Of a stretch of DNA of 64,000 nucleotides, positions 6,591 to 15,847 are shown piece after piece. The stretch's first letter is position 1. Each line of letters opens with the position of its first letter. The notes below the pieces were generated by a model. That model saw only the letters and a list, made by a program, of their open reading frames with translations. It searched no databases and had not been told where the DNA came from. Source of the stretch: Burkholderia sp. 9120 (GTDB lineage Bacteria > Pseudomonadota > Gammaproteobacteria > Burkholderiales > Burkholderiaceae); NCBI RefSeq assembly GCF_000745015.1, contig NZ_JQNA01000002.1, positions 868,001 through 932,000 on the forward strand, written 5' to 3'. The translations under genes and the position numbers were made by a program.

Positions 6591-8408
6591 TCACTCCACC
6601 GTCACCGACTTCGCCAGATTCCTCGGCTTATCCACATCCGTCCCCCGCGCACAAGCCGTGTGATAAGCCAGCAACTGCAGCGGCACCACATGCAGAATCG
6701 GCGACAGCGGCCCATAGTGTTCCGGCATCCGGATCACATGAATCCCCGCCTCGCTACTAATCCGCGTATCCGCATCGGCAAACACATAAAGCTCCCCACC
6801 TCGCGCCTTCACTTCCTGCAGATTCGACTTCAGCTTCTCAAGCAGCGCATCATTCGGCGCAATCGTCACCACCGGCATCGCATCGGTAACCAGCGCGAGC
6901 GGCCCATGCTTAAGCTCCCCAGCCGGATAAGCCTCGGCATGAATATAGGAGATCTCCTTAAGCTTAAGCGCCCCTTCCAACGCGATCGGATAATGCACAC
7001 CGCGTCCGAGAAACAGCGCACTCTCCTTGGCAGCAAACTTCTCCGCCCACCCGATAATCTGCGGCTCCAGCGCGAGCACCGCATTCAACGCCGCCGGCAG
7101 ATGACGCAACTGACGCACGTAATCAGTCTCATCGCTCGCGCTCACCGCACCGCGAATCTTCCCCAACGTAACGGCGAGCACGAACAAAGCCACCAACTGC
7201 GTAGTAAACGCCTTGGTCGACGCCACCCCAATCTCACGTCCCGCGTGCGTATGAAACGACAACGACGTCAGCCGCACCATCGCACTCGTCGCCACATTGC
7301 ACACCGACAGCGTATGCGTATGCCCAAGCGACTGCGCATGCTTCAACGCAGCCAGCGTATCCGCTGTCTCACCGGATTGCGAAATCACCACCACCAGCGC
7401 CTTCGGATTCGGCACCGACTCACGGTAACGGTATTCGCTGGCAATCTCGACCTGAGTCGGAATCTTCGCGATCGACTCAAGCCAATATTTCGCGGTCAGC
7501 CCCGAGTAATAGCTCGTGCCGCACGCCAGAATCAACAAACTGTCGATGCCAGCAAACTCAGCCGCCGCCCGCTCGCCGAACAGCGCCGCATCGAACGAAT
7601 CGCCTTGCGGAACCGTGTCGGCAATCGCGCGCGGCTGCTCGAAGATTTCCTTCTGCATGAAGTGACGGTACGGCCCGAGTTCAACCCCACCGCCATACGC
7701 TGTCACCACGCGCACTTCGCGCTGCGCATCGGCACCGTCGCGGCCGATAATCCGCACACCCGCCAGCGTCAACTCACAGACATCGCCCTCTTCGAGGAAG
7801 ATGAAACGCTCGGTCGTGCCGGCCAGCGCGAGCGCGTCGGAAGCGAGAAAATTCTCGCCGTCGCCCAGCCCAACCACCAGCGGCGACCCCTGGCGCGCGC
7901 CGACCACGAGCGACGGATGATCCTTGTGCTCCACCGCAATCGCGTAAGCGCCTTCCAGGTGCGTCACCGCCTCGCGAACCGCTGCGAACAGGTTGCCGCG
8001 ATAAAGGCTATGCACGAGATGCGCGACCACTTCGGTATCGGTCTGTGAAACGAAAACATAGCCCTTACCACGCAGCATCTCGCGCAACGGCTCATAGTTT
8101 TCGATGATGCCGTTATGCACCAGCGCCAACTCGTCCTTCGAGAAAATCGGATGCGCGTTGTCCGTCACCGGCGCGCCGTGCGTCGCCCAGCGCGTATGTG
8201 CAACGCCCGTGCCGCCTTCGAGCTGCGTGTCGAGCGTTTGCGTTTCGAGGTCGGCGACGCGCGCGGTGCTGCGCGCGCGACGCGGACCGCCATCGGCCAG
8301 CACGGCGACACCGCAGGAGTCGTAGCCGCGATATTCGAGGCGTCGCAGTCCTTCGATCAGGACCGGTACGATGTTACGTTGCGCTACCGCGCCGACAATG
8401 CCGCACAT
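6591..8408 (-). CDS. glmS: Glutamine-fructose-6-phosphate aminotransferase (isomerizing)
   Basis: 605 residues, normal length. It makes glucosamine-6-phosphate from fructose-6-phosphate and glutamine, the first step to UDP-GlcNAc. The N-terminal Ntn amidotransferase domain starts with MCGIVG, with Cys2 as nucleophile, followed by the HTRWATHG loop. Two SIS sugar-isomerase domains follow ([11 protein letters not shown] and [10 protein letters not shown] motifs), and the C-terminus ends in the diagnostic LAKSVTVE. It lies 64 bp after galE on the same strand, so it may be the last gene of the pel transcript and feed UDP-GalNAc supply. Whether it is the only glmS in the genome cannot be seen here. 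Confidence 0.97.
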   Translation of the reverse strand: MCGIVGAVAQRNIVPVLIEGLRRLEYRGYDSCGVAVLADGGPRRARSTARVADLETQTLDTQLEGGTGVAHTRWATHGAPVTDNAHPIFSKDELALVHNGIIENYEPLREMLRGKGYVFVSQTDTEVVAHLVHSLYRGNLFAAVREAVTHLEGAYAIAVEHKDHPSLVVGARQGSPLVVGLGDGENFLASDALALAGTTERFIFLEEGDVCELTLAGVRIIGRDGADAQREVRVVTAYGGGVELGPYRHFMQKEIFEQPRAIADTVPQGDSFDAALFGERAAAEFAGIDSLLILACGTSYYSGLTAKYWLESIAKIPTQVEIASEYRYRESVPNPKALVVVISQSGETADTLAALKHAQSLGHTHTLSVCNVATSAMVRLTSLSFHTHAGREIGVASTKAFTTQLVALFVLAVTLGKIRGAVSASDETDYVRQLRHLPAALNAVLALEPQIIGWAEKFAAKESALFLGRGVHYPIALEGALKLKEISYIHAEAYPAGELKHGPLALVTDAMPVVTIAPNDALLEKLKSNLQEVKARGGELYVFADADTRISSEAGIHVIRMPEHYGPLSPILHVVPLQLLAYHTACARGTDVDKPRNLAKSVTVE

Positions 8409-8472
8409 AGTGTTTGCTTTCCTACTTCAGGATGATGGGGATGAAGCGAACCGCTTCGAATCGATTCAGGTT

Positions 8473-9495
8473 TCAGGCGTAACCGGCGGGATTGGTCGAC
8501 TGCCAGCGCCAGTGGTCGGCGCACATACGTTCGATACCGTATTGCGCGCGCCAGCCGAGCAGCCGCTCGGCGGCGGCCGGATCGGCGAAACAGGAGGCGA
8601 CATCGCCCGGACGGCGCGCCACGATCTCGTAAGGCACCGGCTTGCCGGAAGCCTTCTCGAACGAGCGCACCACGTCCAGCACGCTATAGCCCTGCCCCGT
8701 GCCGAGATTCACAACGAAGCTCGCATCGCGCTGCACGAGCGCATCGAGCGCGGCCAGGTGGCCGCGCGCCAGGTCGACCACGTGAATGTAATCGCGCACG
8801 CCGGTGCCATCCGGCGTGTCGTAGTCGCCCCCGAATACGCGCAGCTTCTCGAGCTTGCCGACCGCGACTTGCGCGACATACGGCATCAGGTTGTTCGGAA
8901 TGCCGCCCGGATCTTCACCGATCAACCCGCTTTCATGCGCGCCGACCGGATTGAAGTAACGCAGCGTAGCGATCCGCCACGACGCATCCGCTAGCTGCAG
9001 ATCGCGCAGCACCTGTTCGGCGATCAGCTTCGATTGACCGTACGGATTGGTCGCGGACAGCGGGAACGACTCATCGATCGGCGAGGTTTCCGGCACGCCG
9101 TACACCGTGGCCGACGAACTGAACACGAACTGCTTCACGTTGCGGTCTCGCATCACGCCGAGCAACGTCAGCAAACTGCCGAGGTTGTTGTCGTAGTACT
9201 CGAGCGGTTTGCTGACCGACTCGCCCACCGCTTTCAATGCCGCGAAGTGGATCGCACCCGTGATCGGATGCGTGTCGAAAATACGCTGCAACACGGCCTT
9301 GTCGCGCGAATCGTTCTCGTAGAACGCCACGCGCTTGCCGGTGATCTGTTCGACCCGCGCGAGCGACTCGCGGTTACTGTTGACGAGGTTATCGACCACC
9401 ACCACAGCGTAGCCGCCGTTCAACAATTCCACGCACGTATGCGAGCCGATAAAGCCCGCGCCGCCGGTTACCAGAATCGTGCCTTTCATGACCAT
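8473..9495 (-). CDS. galE: UDP-glucose/UDP-GlcNAc 4-epimerase (GalE/PelX-like)
   Basis: 340 residues of extended SDR fold. The NAD loop TGGAGFIGSHT is at the N-terminus, SSSATVYG is the catalytic Ser/Thr region and YGQSK holds the Tyr-x3-Lys pair. The ATG at 9495 is preferred because GGGGAG lies upstream at good spacing; a second ATG follows two codons later. It interconverts UDP-Glc/UDP-Gal or UDP-GlcNAc/UDP-GalNAc. Since the Pel polymer is rich in GalNAc and the gene sits between Pel hydrolases and glmS, a PelX-like role making UDP-GalNAc is likely. Substrate preference is inferred from context. Confidence 0.93.
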   Translation of the reverse strand: MVMKGTILVTGGAGFIGSHTCVELLNGGYAVVVVDNLVNSNRESLARVEQITGKRVAFYENDSRDKAVLQRIFDTHPITGAIHFAALKAVGESVSKPLEYYDNNLGSLLTLLGVMRDRNVKQFVFSSSATVYGVPETSPIDESFPLSATNPYGQSKLIAEQVLRDLQLADASWRIATLRYFNPVGAHESGLIGEDPGGIPNNLMPYVAQVAVGKLEKLRVFGGDYDTPDGTGVRDYIHVVDLARGHLAALDALVQRDASFVVNLGTGQGYSVLDVVRSFEKASGKPVPYEIVARRPGDVASCFADPAAAERLLGWRAQYGIERMCADHWRWQSTNPAGYA

Positions 9496-9558
9496 GTCCC
9501 ACTCCCCGTTTTCAGATGATTTGAGCTACCGGCCGGCGTGCGCCTGACGCCCGCGCGG

Positions 9559-10458
9559 TCACGGCTGTTCGGCCGGACCCACGCCGACCGTGGCGAGATC
9601 GCCGTCGGTGACGTACGGCACGATCCCGTCCGCCGCGATACGCGCCGCCGTGGCGGGTCCGCATGCGGTGTCGGCGGGATCGCAATAGTCGATCGACAGC
9701 ACCGGCAGCCGGTATTGCTCGCGGATCGTCGCGGCCTTCCCGAGCAGCCAGTCGCGGTCGGCTTGCGGCACCTCGGTATAAGCCTGCTTGCTCGCGTCCC
9801 AGCCGCGATACAGCGACTCGAACGCGACCACGTAGGCGAGATCGTGGACCTGCGGCAAGATCTCGAAACCGCGGTTGAAAATGAGCCTGGCTTTCGGATA
9901 ACGCGACTTGATCGCGCGGATCACGCGGATCATGCCGGCTTCCTGCGCGGCGCGCGCGGTGTCGGTTTTAGCGATCAGCTGATAGGAGTCGAGCGTGTCG
10001 AGGAAGAAGCCGCGATAGCCCTTTTTCCACAACGGCGCGATCACCTTGTCGACGAAAAACGCGGGCCACTCGGGCGCCGTCTGGTCGACCACGTGCGAAG
10101 CCCACGCCTCGTTGACTGCCGGCAGCCACGTGCTCGGCATCGCGCTTAAATAAGTGCGATCCGGGTTCACCTCGCCGACGCTGACATAGGCGAACCACGC
10201 GGGATGCGTTTTCCGATGAGCGCGCGGATCGAACCGCGCATCGGGCTCGACCACGACCACATCGAAGCGCGCCAATTCATCGACCGGCGGATTCGCGCCA
10301 TAGAACAGCGCGATCGAAGGCCCCGCCGGCGTGCTCACCGCGTCTTGCGCATGCGCCACCGACGCCAGCGCGCCGAACGCGGCCATGCGTGCGAAGCGGC
10401 TAATCAGGCCTAGTAAGTGGCGCAATGAAAAGCGCCGGTCGTCATCGTGCTGAGCCAA
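9559..10458 (-). CDS. Secreted stand-alone PelA-type polygalactosaminidase
   Basis: 299 residues from a TTG start with GAGGG upstream. A signal peptide ends near AHAQDA (residues 35-40). The TIM-barrel domain matches the hydrolase domain of the PelA in this locus along its length (FYGANPPV, GYRGFF, ESLYRG, PYVT), so it is a paralogue of that domain. Candidate catalytic acids are present: Glu96 in SVGE, Asp154 and Asp157 in FFLDTLD, and Glu214 in FESLYRGWD. Expected activity is endo-cleavage of alpha-1,4 GalN/GalNAc polymer in the periplasm or outside. It lies 63 bp upstream of galE in the pel direction. The family is the GH114/GH166-like group. Confidence 0.88.
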   Translation of the reverse strand: MAQHDDDRRFSLRHLLGLISRFARMAAFGALASVAHAQDAVSTPAGPSIALFYGANPPVDELARFDVVVVEPDARFDPRAHRKTHPAWFAYVSVGEVNPDRTYLSAMPSTWLPAVNEAWASHVVDQTAPEWPAFFVDKVIAPLWKKGYRGFFLDTLDSYQLIAKTDTARAAQEAGMIRVIRAIKSRYPKARLIFNRGFEILPQVHDLAYVVAFESLYRGWDASKQAYTEVPQADRDWLLGKAATIREQYRLPVLSIDYCDPADTACGPATAARIAADGIVPYVTDGDLATVGVGPAEQP

Positions 10459-10534
10459 ACCCCGTCCCTCTTAAATATTTTCGAGCGAATCCGCCCGCCT
10501 TGCGCGTGCTGTGCGCGCCTCGCCGCCTTAGCTA

Positions 10535-11674
10535 CTAGCTACCGGAAGTCAGAAACGACCACCAGCAGATACTGTCCAGCGCCTCGGTCGAAATCGACGG
10601 ACTAAACCCCGCCTGACGCGCCGCCGTCCACGCGGTTTGCGCGCTCGACGACGCCGTGCATGACGACGTGTAGTCGAGCGAGCCGACGAAAAAACCGCTG
10701 CGCCCGAGGTTCTGCTCCGTGCTTTGCCACGACTGCAACTGCTGCACGAGCGACGTGCTCACCGACGGCAGATAGACCTGCTCCGCGAGCACACCGTCGA
10801 TCAGCCACGGAAACGCCACCCCACCGCTGCTCCCGTTGATGACCTGCACCGGCGCCGCGTTAGGCACCAACGCCAGATTCGGGAAACGGTCGCGCAGTTG
10901 CTTGACGAGATCGAGGCCGCCTTGCGCGCAGGTGGCGTCGCACGGACCGGCCGACGTATTGGTGCCGTGTCCGACGATCTCGAAGTTATCCAGCATGAAG
11001 CCGTCCACGCCGGTGGCCGCGAGACGCGGCGCGACGTAATTCACGATCAGGTTCTGATAGTCGGCGTTGGCGGGATTCATCCAGTACTCCGGGAAGCCCG
11101 AATATTTGCCGAGTTGCGCGGCGGTATTCGCGCCGCACGACACGAAACCGGACGGCACCGTGCTCCAGTAGGTGCGCGATTTCTCGCAGGCGCCGAGATT
11201 CAGGTAGCTCAACACTTTCGCGCCGTTAGCCTTCAATGCCGCGATCTGCGCGGCGGAGAACGCCGGCGTGCCGGTGCCGGGGTCCGCGTCGATCACGATC
11301 AGCTTGAAGGTCGACGCCACCTGGCTGAGGGTGAGCCCGCTCGCATCGCCGTAATACACGGCCCAAACCGGCGCGACCGGCAGCGTACGCGCCGCCGCGA
11401 TCACGGGCGCGGGCGTGGCCGGTGTGTTGATCGAGGCAGGGGGCGTCGGCGTAGCGGTGCTGCCGCCGGAAGGCGTCGCCGACCCGGCGGTCGCGGCGCC
11501 CGACGCGGCCCCGCCCGAACCGCCGCCACCGCCGCCGCACGCGGCCAGCAAACCCGCCGCAACGACAACCACCGCGCCGCGCCAACGCAACCTGCGACAA
11601 CCCGCGCGACGCAGCTCGATGGCAAGACACGCGCGGGCAGCCCGGCGCAAGGGGCCAAGGAAAAGCTGAAACAT
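10535..11674 (-). CDS. Endo-alpha-1,4-polygalactosaminidase lipoprotein (GH114-like)
   Basis: 379 residues from the ATG at 11674. A hydrophobic signal ends in the lipobox LLAAC, followed by six glycines and a Ser/Thr/Pro/Ala-rich linker of about 60 residues, so the enzyme is probably tethered to the outer membrane. The catalytic barrel follows (VWAVYYG, SYLNLGACEKSR, GFMLDNFE, ending in WW), with several cysteines that could form disulfides. The family hydrolyses GalN/GalNAc polymers, fitting its place 134 bp downstream of pelG. It is not closely related to the 9559 enzyme, so the locus has two hydrolase types here. Confidence 0.85.
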   Translation of the reverse strand: MFQLFLGPLRRAARACLAIELRRAGCRRLRWRGAVVVVAAGLLAACGGGGGGSGGAASGAATAGSATPSGGSTATPTPPASINTPATPAPVIAAARTLPVAPVWAVYYGDASGLTLSQVASTFKLIVIDADPGTGTPAFSAAQIAALKANGAKVLSYLNLGACEKSRTYWSTVPSGFVSCGANTAAQLGKYSGFPEYWMNPANADYQNLIVNYVAPRLAATGVDGFMLDNFEIVGHGTNTSAGPCDATCAQGGLDLVKQLRDRFPNLALVPNAAPVQVINGSSGGVAFPWLIDGVLAEQVYLPSVSTSLVQQLQSWQSTEQNLGRSGFFVGSLDYTSSCTASSSAQTAWTAARQAGFSPSISTEALDSICWWSFLTSGS

Positions 11675-11808
11675 ATTGGAATCCGGAGTCGAACGATACA
11701 AGGGCAAGGCGCAGACACGCCGCTTCGATTCACACAACGCGTCTGGCTCTCACCGTATGAACGGCAGGCCAGCCACGATCTTGAATCGAAAACGGCAGCG
11801 CCGCTCCT

Positions 11809-13182
11809 TCAACCCCGCAACATATACGTTTCGTATTCCAATGACATGAATTTTCTATCGAGCACTTTCACGGAAGCCACCACCACGACCAGCAACGCGA
11901 GCGCGAAACCGTAGCCGTAGTAGTCGGGACCGAGCCTGAGCGTGATGCCGGTGAACAGTCCGTTCAGCAGCACGAACCCGGCGGTGAGCCGCAGCACCAT
12001 GCGCCGTCCGTCCAGATAGAAGAACACGTTGAGCAGTCCGAGCAGCAGCACCTGCAGACTCGCCGATACCACGTCGACGACGAGCAGCGGCAGATACAGC
12101 GGCGAAATGCCGAGCGAAGCCAGCACGCGCTCGCCGAAGGCGATGATCAGCAACAGCACGATAGTCTGCACCTTGATGATCTCGTACAGGCCGGCGCGCA
12201 CGCTGCCGACCATCATGTCGCGCATTTCGTTGATATGGCGCAGCGTAGCGCCGCTGCGCACCGCGTTGTAGAACGCGTCGTAATACTCGACGAAATCCGC
12301 TTCGATCCGCACGAGGAAGGTCGCCATGCCCGGCATCACGCACACATACGCGATAAAAATCGGAATGTCGTAAATCACCGACGCATGCAGCGGCCCGATC
12401 ACGCGGGTGCCCGTGCCCGGCGAATACCAGAACATGAACTTGTCGAGCCACACGCCGATATTGAACAGCAGCCCGACCAGCGCCAGACTCGGATAGGCGA
12501 AACGGCGCTCGAACACTTCGAACGAAATGAACCGCTCGGAGCGGTAGTTGCGATAGATCAGCCCCGACAGGCCGGCCAGCAGCACGATATGCCCCGCCAC
12601 GAATCCGCCGAGCAGACCGACCAGCCCATAGCCGTTCAACGCCAGCGCGAGACACACCACGCACGCATAGCCGACGAAGAACACCAGCAGAATCTGCCGG
12701 TACTGCTTCACGCTGGACAGGAAAATGACGGCGATCCAGATATTGCTGACCACCACGAAGCCCGTGATCATCAACAGACGGTAGATCAGCGGCTCGCTGC
12801 GAAACCCGACCAGCATCGCGATCACGGCGACCGCGGCCGCCAGCAGCGACGACACCAGCACCACGCCGTTATAGTTCGACAGCACCAGATCGTCGCGCTT
12901 CTCGAACAGCCGGTCCGAAATGAAGCGCGTGAACGACAGTTGCAACGGCCCGGTCAGGATCAGGCTCAACGCGATCAGATACGTAACCGACACCTGGAAC
13001 TGCACGATCGCGAAGGTCGGTATCACCGACGTCAGACTGATCAAACCGATAATCAGAATGCCGAAGATCGACAGAATCAGCGGCCCTGAGCTGATCAAGC
13101 CCGCGTAGGCATAAGCGCGCGCCACGCCCATCAGCGTGTCGCGGCGCATGATCTTGCGCAATTCGAAGCCAATCCCCGCCAT
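11809..13182 (-). CDS. pelG: Pel polysaccharide transport membrane protein PelG
   Basis: 457 residues, usual length, with about 12 hydrophobic helices of the flippase/MATE-like PST fold. The N-terminus MAGIGFELRKIM is characteristic of PelG. It is thought to work with PelD, PelE and PelF to move the nascent GalNAc polymer across the inner membrane. The start overlaps the last base of the pelF stop (TAATG), so translation is coupled. It is the last canonical pel gene before the accessory hydrolases. Confidence 0.95.
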   Translation of the reverse strand: MAGIGFELRKIMRRDTLMGVARAYAYAGLISSGPLILSIFGILIIGLISLTSVIPTFAIVQFQVSVTYLIALSLILTGPLQLSFTRFISDRLFEKRDDLVLSNYNGVVLVSSLLAAAVAVIAMLVGFRSEPLIYRLLMITGFVVVSNIWIAVIFLSSVKQYRQILLVFFVGYACVVCLALALNGYGLVGLLGGFVAGHIVLLAGLSGLIYRNYRSERFISFEVFERRFAYPSLALVGLLFNIGVWLDKFMFWYSPGTGTRVIGPLHASVIYDIPIFIAYVCVMPGMATFLVRIEADFVEYYDAFYNAVRSGATLRHINEMRDMMVGSVRAGLYEIIKVQTIVLLLIIAFGERVLASLGISPLYLPLLVVDVVSASLQVLLLGLLNVFFYLDGRRMVLRLTAGFVLLNGLFTGITLRLGPDYYGYGFALALLVVVVASVKVLDRKFMSLEYETYMLRG

Positions 13183-14840
13183 TAGCGTGTCTCCTGCGAT
13201 TGAACGGACGCCGCGGTCTGCGCACGCGCGCCCGCTCCGTTCGATTGAGTGCCATGGTTCACCGGGCAGCGCGCGGCGTCGCCGCCCGCAGCGTTCGCCT
13301 TACGATCCGGCAGCGCGGCCAGACGCTCGTACAGCACCCGATAGCGATCGATCATCTGCGTCTTCGTGTAGTAGCGGCGCACGCGAGCCAGGCCCGCCTG
13401 CTGCGCGGCCAGCCAGCGCGCGTCGTCGGCGAGCAGCGACAGCACCGCCTGGGCGAACGCCGCCGGGTCCGCGAGCTGCACCACCATGCCGGCCGAGCCA
13501 AGCGCGCGGTCTTCTTCGTCGACGCCTTCGATCAGTTGGCGGCACGAACCCACGTCGGTCGTGATGGCGGGCACGCCAGCGGCGAAGCCCTCCAGCACCA
13601 CCAGCGGCAACGCCTCGCTGATCGAGGTCAGCGCGATCACGTCGACCTGCGGCAGCATCTCGTCGATACGCTGGAAGCCGAGGAATTTCACATTCCGGCC
13701 GAGCCCGAGACTTTCCACCAGCGCACGGCATTCGAGCGCATAGGCGGGATCTTCCTCTTCCGGCCCGATGATCCAGCCCTCCAGATCGGGCAGACTGCGC
13801 GACGCGATAAAGATCGAGCGAATGAAGGTCTTGATGTCCTTGATCGGCACCACCCGGCCGATCAGCGCCACCACACGATGCGCGCGCGGTTTGCGCTGCG
13901 CCACCAGCGGCGCGAGACCGTCGACGTCGATGCCGTTCGGAATGCATTGCGTGCGTTCGGCACGCGCGCCGTCGGTAATCTGGCGCTGACGGTTGGTCTC
14001 GTACAACGCGACGATGTCGTCGGCGGCGTCATAGGCGAGCTTGCCGATCGCCTCGAAGAAGCGCACCCACAGCTCGCGGAAATAGCTGACGCGCGAGATA
14101 TCGCGCTCGAACACGCCGCGGTTGTCGCGAATCCACTGGCTTTGCAGCAGGTCGATCTTGCGTTCTTTCGTATAGATGCCGTGTTCCGAAATCAGCAACG
14201 GCCGGCCGGTGCGGTAATGCATCAGCGCGCCGAGGAAGCCGCCGTAACCGGTCGACACCGTGTGGTACACCCGCGCCGGCAACAGCTTTTCGGCGACGCG
14301 GGCAAGTTGCCACAACGGCTTGTGCATGATCCGCACGGTCCAGAAATAATCGGTGAACGACGGATCGGTGCAGTACTTCTGGTACTGATCGACGATCGTG
14401 TCCCACGCCGCGCGGCTCGACAGAAACTCCGCCTCGTTCAGCGCGCCTTTCTCGCCCAGCATCGGAATCATGCTGGCCATCAGCGCGCCGGCGTCCACGC
14501 CGCTGCGCGTGTCGCGCAGCGCATCGTGCAATTCCTGCGAGCGCGCGAAGGCCGCGGCGTCGCCGGCGACCGCGCGCGGCTGCGGCAGGTCGGCCCGCTC
14601 CGACTCGTACAGGAAGTGCGTTTCGATATGCACGACGTTATCCGGCAACGCGTACGCAACGCCCGAATAGTCCTGCAGGCGGCTGCCGATGAACACGATC
14701 GCGAAACGGGTCGTCGGATAAGAGCGGATCATTTCATTGACCCAGCTCGACACCCCGCCGCGCACGAACGGGAACGTGCCTTCGAGCAGCAGGCAGACAT
14801 CGGCGTCGGCGGCGCGACGTACAGGAAGTTCTTTGATCAT
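13182..14840 (-). CDS. pelF: Pel polymerising glycosyltransferase PelF
   Basis: 552 residues, GT4-type GT-B enzyme. The N-terminal EGTFPFVRGGVSSWV glycine-rich acceptor region, a SEHGIYTKE motif, the central GRVVPIKD segment and the C-terminal ALPLVVLEGFAAGVP nucleotide-sugar motif are intact. It polymerises UDP-GalNAc/GlcNAc in the cytoplasm at the PelDEG complex. The last 40 or so residues form a low-complexity Ala/Gln/Ser tail beyond the catalytic domain. It overlaps pelE by 4 nt and pelG by 1 nt. Confidence 0.96.
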   Translation of the reverse strand: MIKELPVRRAADADVCLLLEGTFPFVRGGVSSWVNEMIRSYPTTRFAIVFIGSRLQDYSGVAYALPDNVVHIETHFLYESERADLPQPRAVAGDAAAFARSQELHDALRDTRSGVDAGALMASMIPMLGEKGALNEAEFLSSRAAWDTIVDQYQKYCTDPSFTDYFWTVRIMHKPLWQLARVAEKLLPARVYHTVSTGYGGFLGALMHYRTGRPLLISEHGIYTKERKIDLLQSQWIRDNRGVFERDISRVSYFRELWVRFFEAIGKLAYDAADDIVALYETNRQRQITDGARAERTQCIPNGIDVDGLAPLVAQRKPRAHRVVALIGRVVPIKDIKTFIRSIFIASRSLPDLEGWIIGPEEEDPAYALECRALVESLGLGRNVKFLGFQRIDEMLPQVDVIALTSISEALPLVVLEGFAAGVPAITTDVGSCRQLIEGVDEEDRALGSAGMVVQLADPAAFAQAVLSLLADDARWLAAQQAGLARVRRYYTKTQMIDRYRVLYERLAALPDRKANAAGGDAARCPVNHGTQSNGAGARAQTAASVQSQETR

Positions 14841-15847
14841 GACCAGTACTTCACCACCGGTTTGAGTGTGGGCAACGCGGCCGCGTTACCCAGCGAGCCG
14901 AGCAGTTGCGACACGCTGGCATAGTGGCCGCGCAGGAAATCCGCCTCCGCCAGCCACGGCACCAGCCGTTCGCGCGGGAAGCCCAGATCCAGCGCCCGCG
15001 CAATATGTTCGTGAGCGGCATCCGGCAGACCGTTCGCCAGTGCGAGACGGCCGCGAATCAGCCACAGCGCCGCGTCGCTCTGATCGGTTTCGAGCGCCGC
15101 CTGCGCGTAGCGGTCGGCCTGTTGCAGCGTGTGACGGTAGACCGCGCCCTGCACCAGGTTCTGGTACACGAGTTCGAAATAGAGTTCGGCCAGCAGACGG
15201 TTGAGCGCGTGGCGCTCGGCGTCGCTATGGGTGGCTTCCAGCGCTTTGCCGGTGCGGAAGATCTTCTGCATGATTTCGTTCTCGGCATGGTCCAGCGTGC
15301 CGTACGCAATCAGGCGAATGTCTTCCAGCGGATCGGCGAGCAGTTCGCGCAGCAAGGTGCCCGTAGTGCGGGTCGGCATGCTCTGGATCGCCACGAGGGC
15401 CGACAAACGGTCAGTGGCCGACACCTGGGTATTCGCGAGACGCGCCTGCAGGCGCGCGCCGCCGCCGTGCGACACCCGCGACACCAGATAGGTGACGAAT
15501 TCCGGACGCGGCACGTCGGTAAGCTGATCGCTTTCCTTGCGGCCGGGGAACAGCGCGGCCCAGATGCAACTGATCAGCACCACGACGCCGCCGAACAGCG
15601 GCACGAAGGTGCACGCCGCCCACAGGAACAGCAGCGACATCGCGCGCGGTTCGCGATAGTTCGGCGGCAGCCAGCAGCGCAAGGCGATCGCCTCGGCCAG
15701 CCCGGCCACGGCCTGCAGCGCGAGAAAGCGCAGCAGCGGGTCGATCGCGCCAGCCGGCGTCAGCAGGCTCACGACCGCCAGATACTGGAGGACCGCCGCC
15801 ACCAGCGCGACCAGCACGCTCACGATGAGGGACAGGGGCTTAGACAT
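14837..15847 (-). CDS. pelE: Pel inner-membrane TPR protein PelE
   Basis: 336 residues. Two hydrophobic segments lie at about 6-30 and 70-100 with charged loops between. A soluble region with TPR-like helical repeats follows from about 150 to the end (alternating Ala/Leu/Tyr positions, as in ALWLIRGRLALANG). PelE is part of the PelDEFG synthase complex and probably a scaffold for PelF. It overlaps pelD by 8 nt and pelF by 4 nt, indicating tight coupling. Identity rests on topology, length and position. Confidence 0.9.
   Translation of the reverse strand: MSKPLSLIVSVLVALVAAVLQYLAVVSLLTPAGAIDPLLRFLALQAVAGLAEAIALRCWLPPNYREPRAMSLLFLWAACTFVPLFGGVVVLISCIWAALFPGRKESDQLTDVPRPEFVTYLVSRVSHGGGARLQARLANTQVSATDRLSALVAIQSMPTRTTGTLLRELLADPLEDIRLIAYGTLDHAENEIMQKIFRTGKALEATHSDAERHALNRLLAELYFELVYQNLVQGAVYRHTLQQADRYAQAALETDQSDAALWLIRGRLALANGLPDAAHEHIARALDLGFPRERLVPWLAEADFLRGHYASVSQLLGSLGNAAALPTLKPVVKYWS

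Noticed and set aside
8409..8472. glmS ribozyme before glmS
   Set aside because: The 64-bp gap is too short and lacks the ribozyme core, which is mainly found in Firmicutes.
12235..13089. Plus-strand ORF of 284 residues across pelG
   Set aside because: It is extremely rich in Arg, His, Gln and Asp, as expected of the antisense frame of a membrane protein gene.
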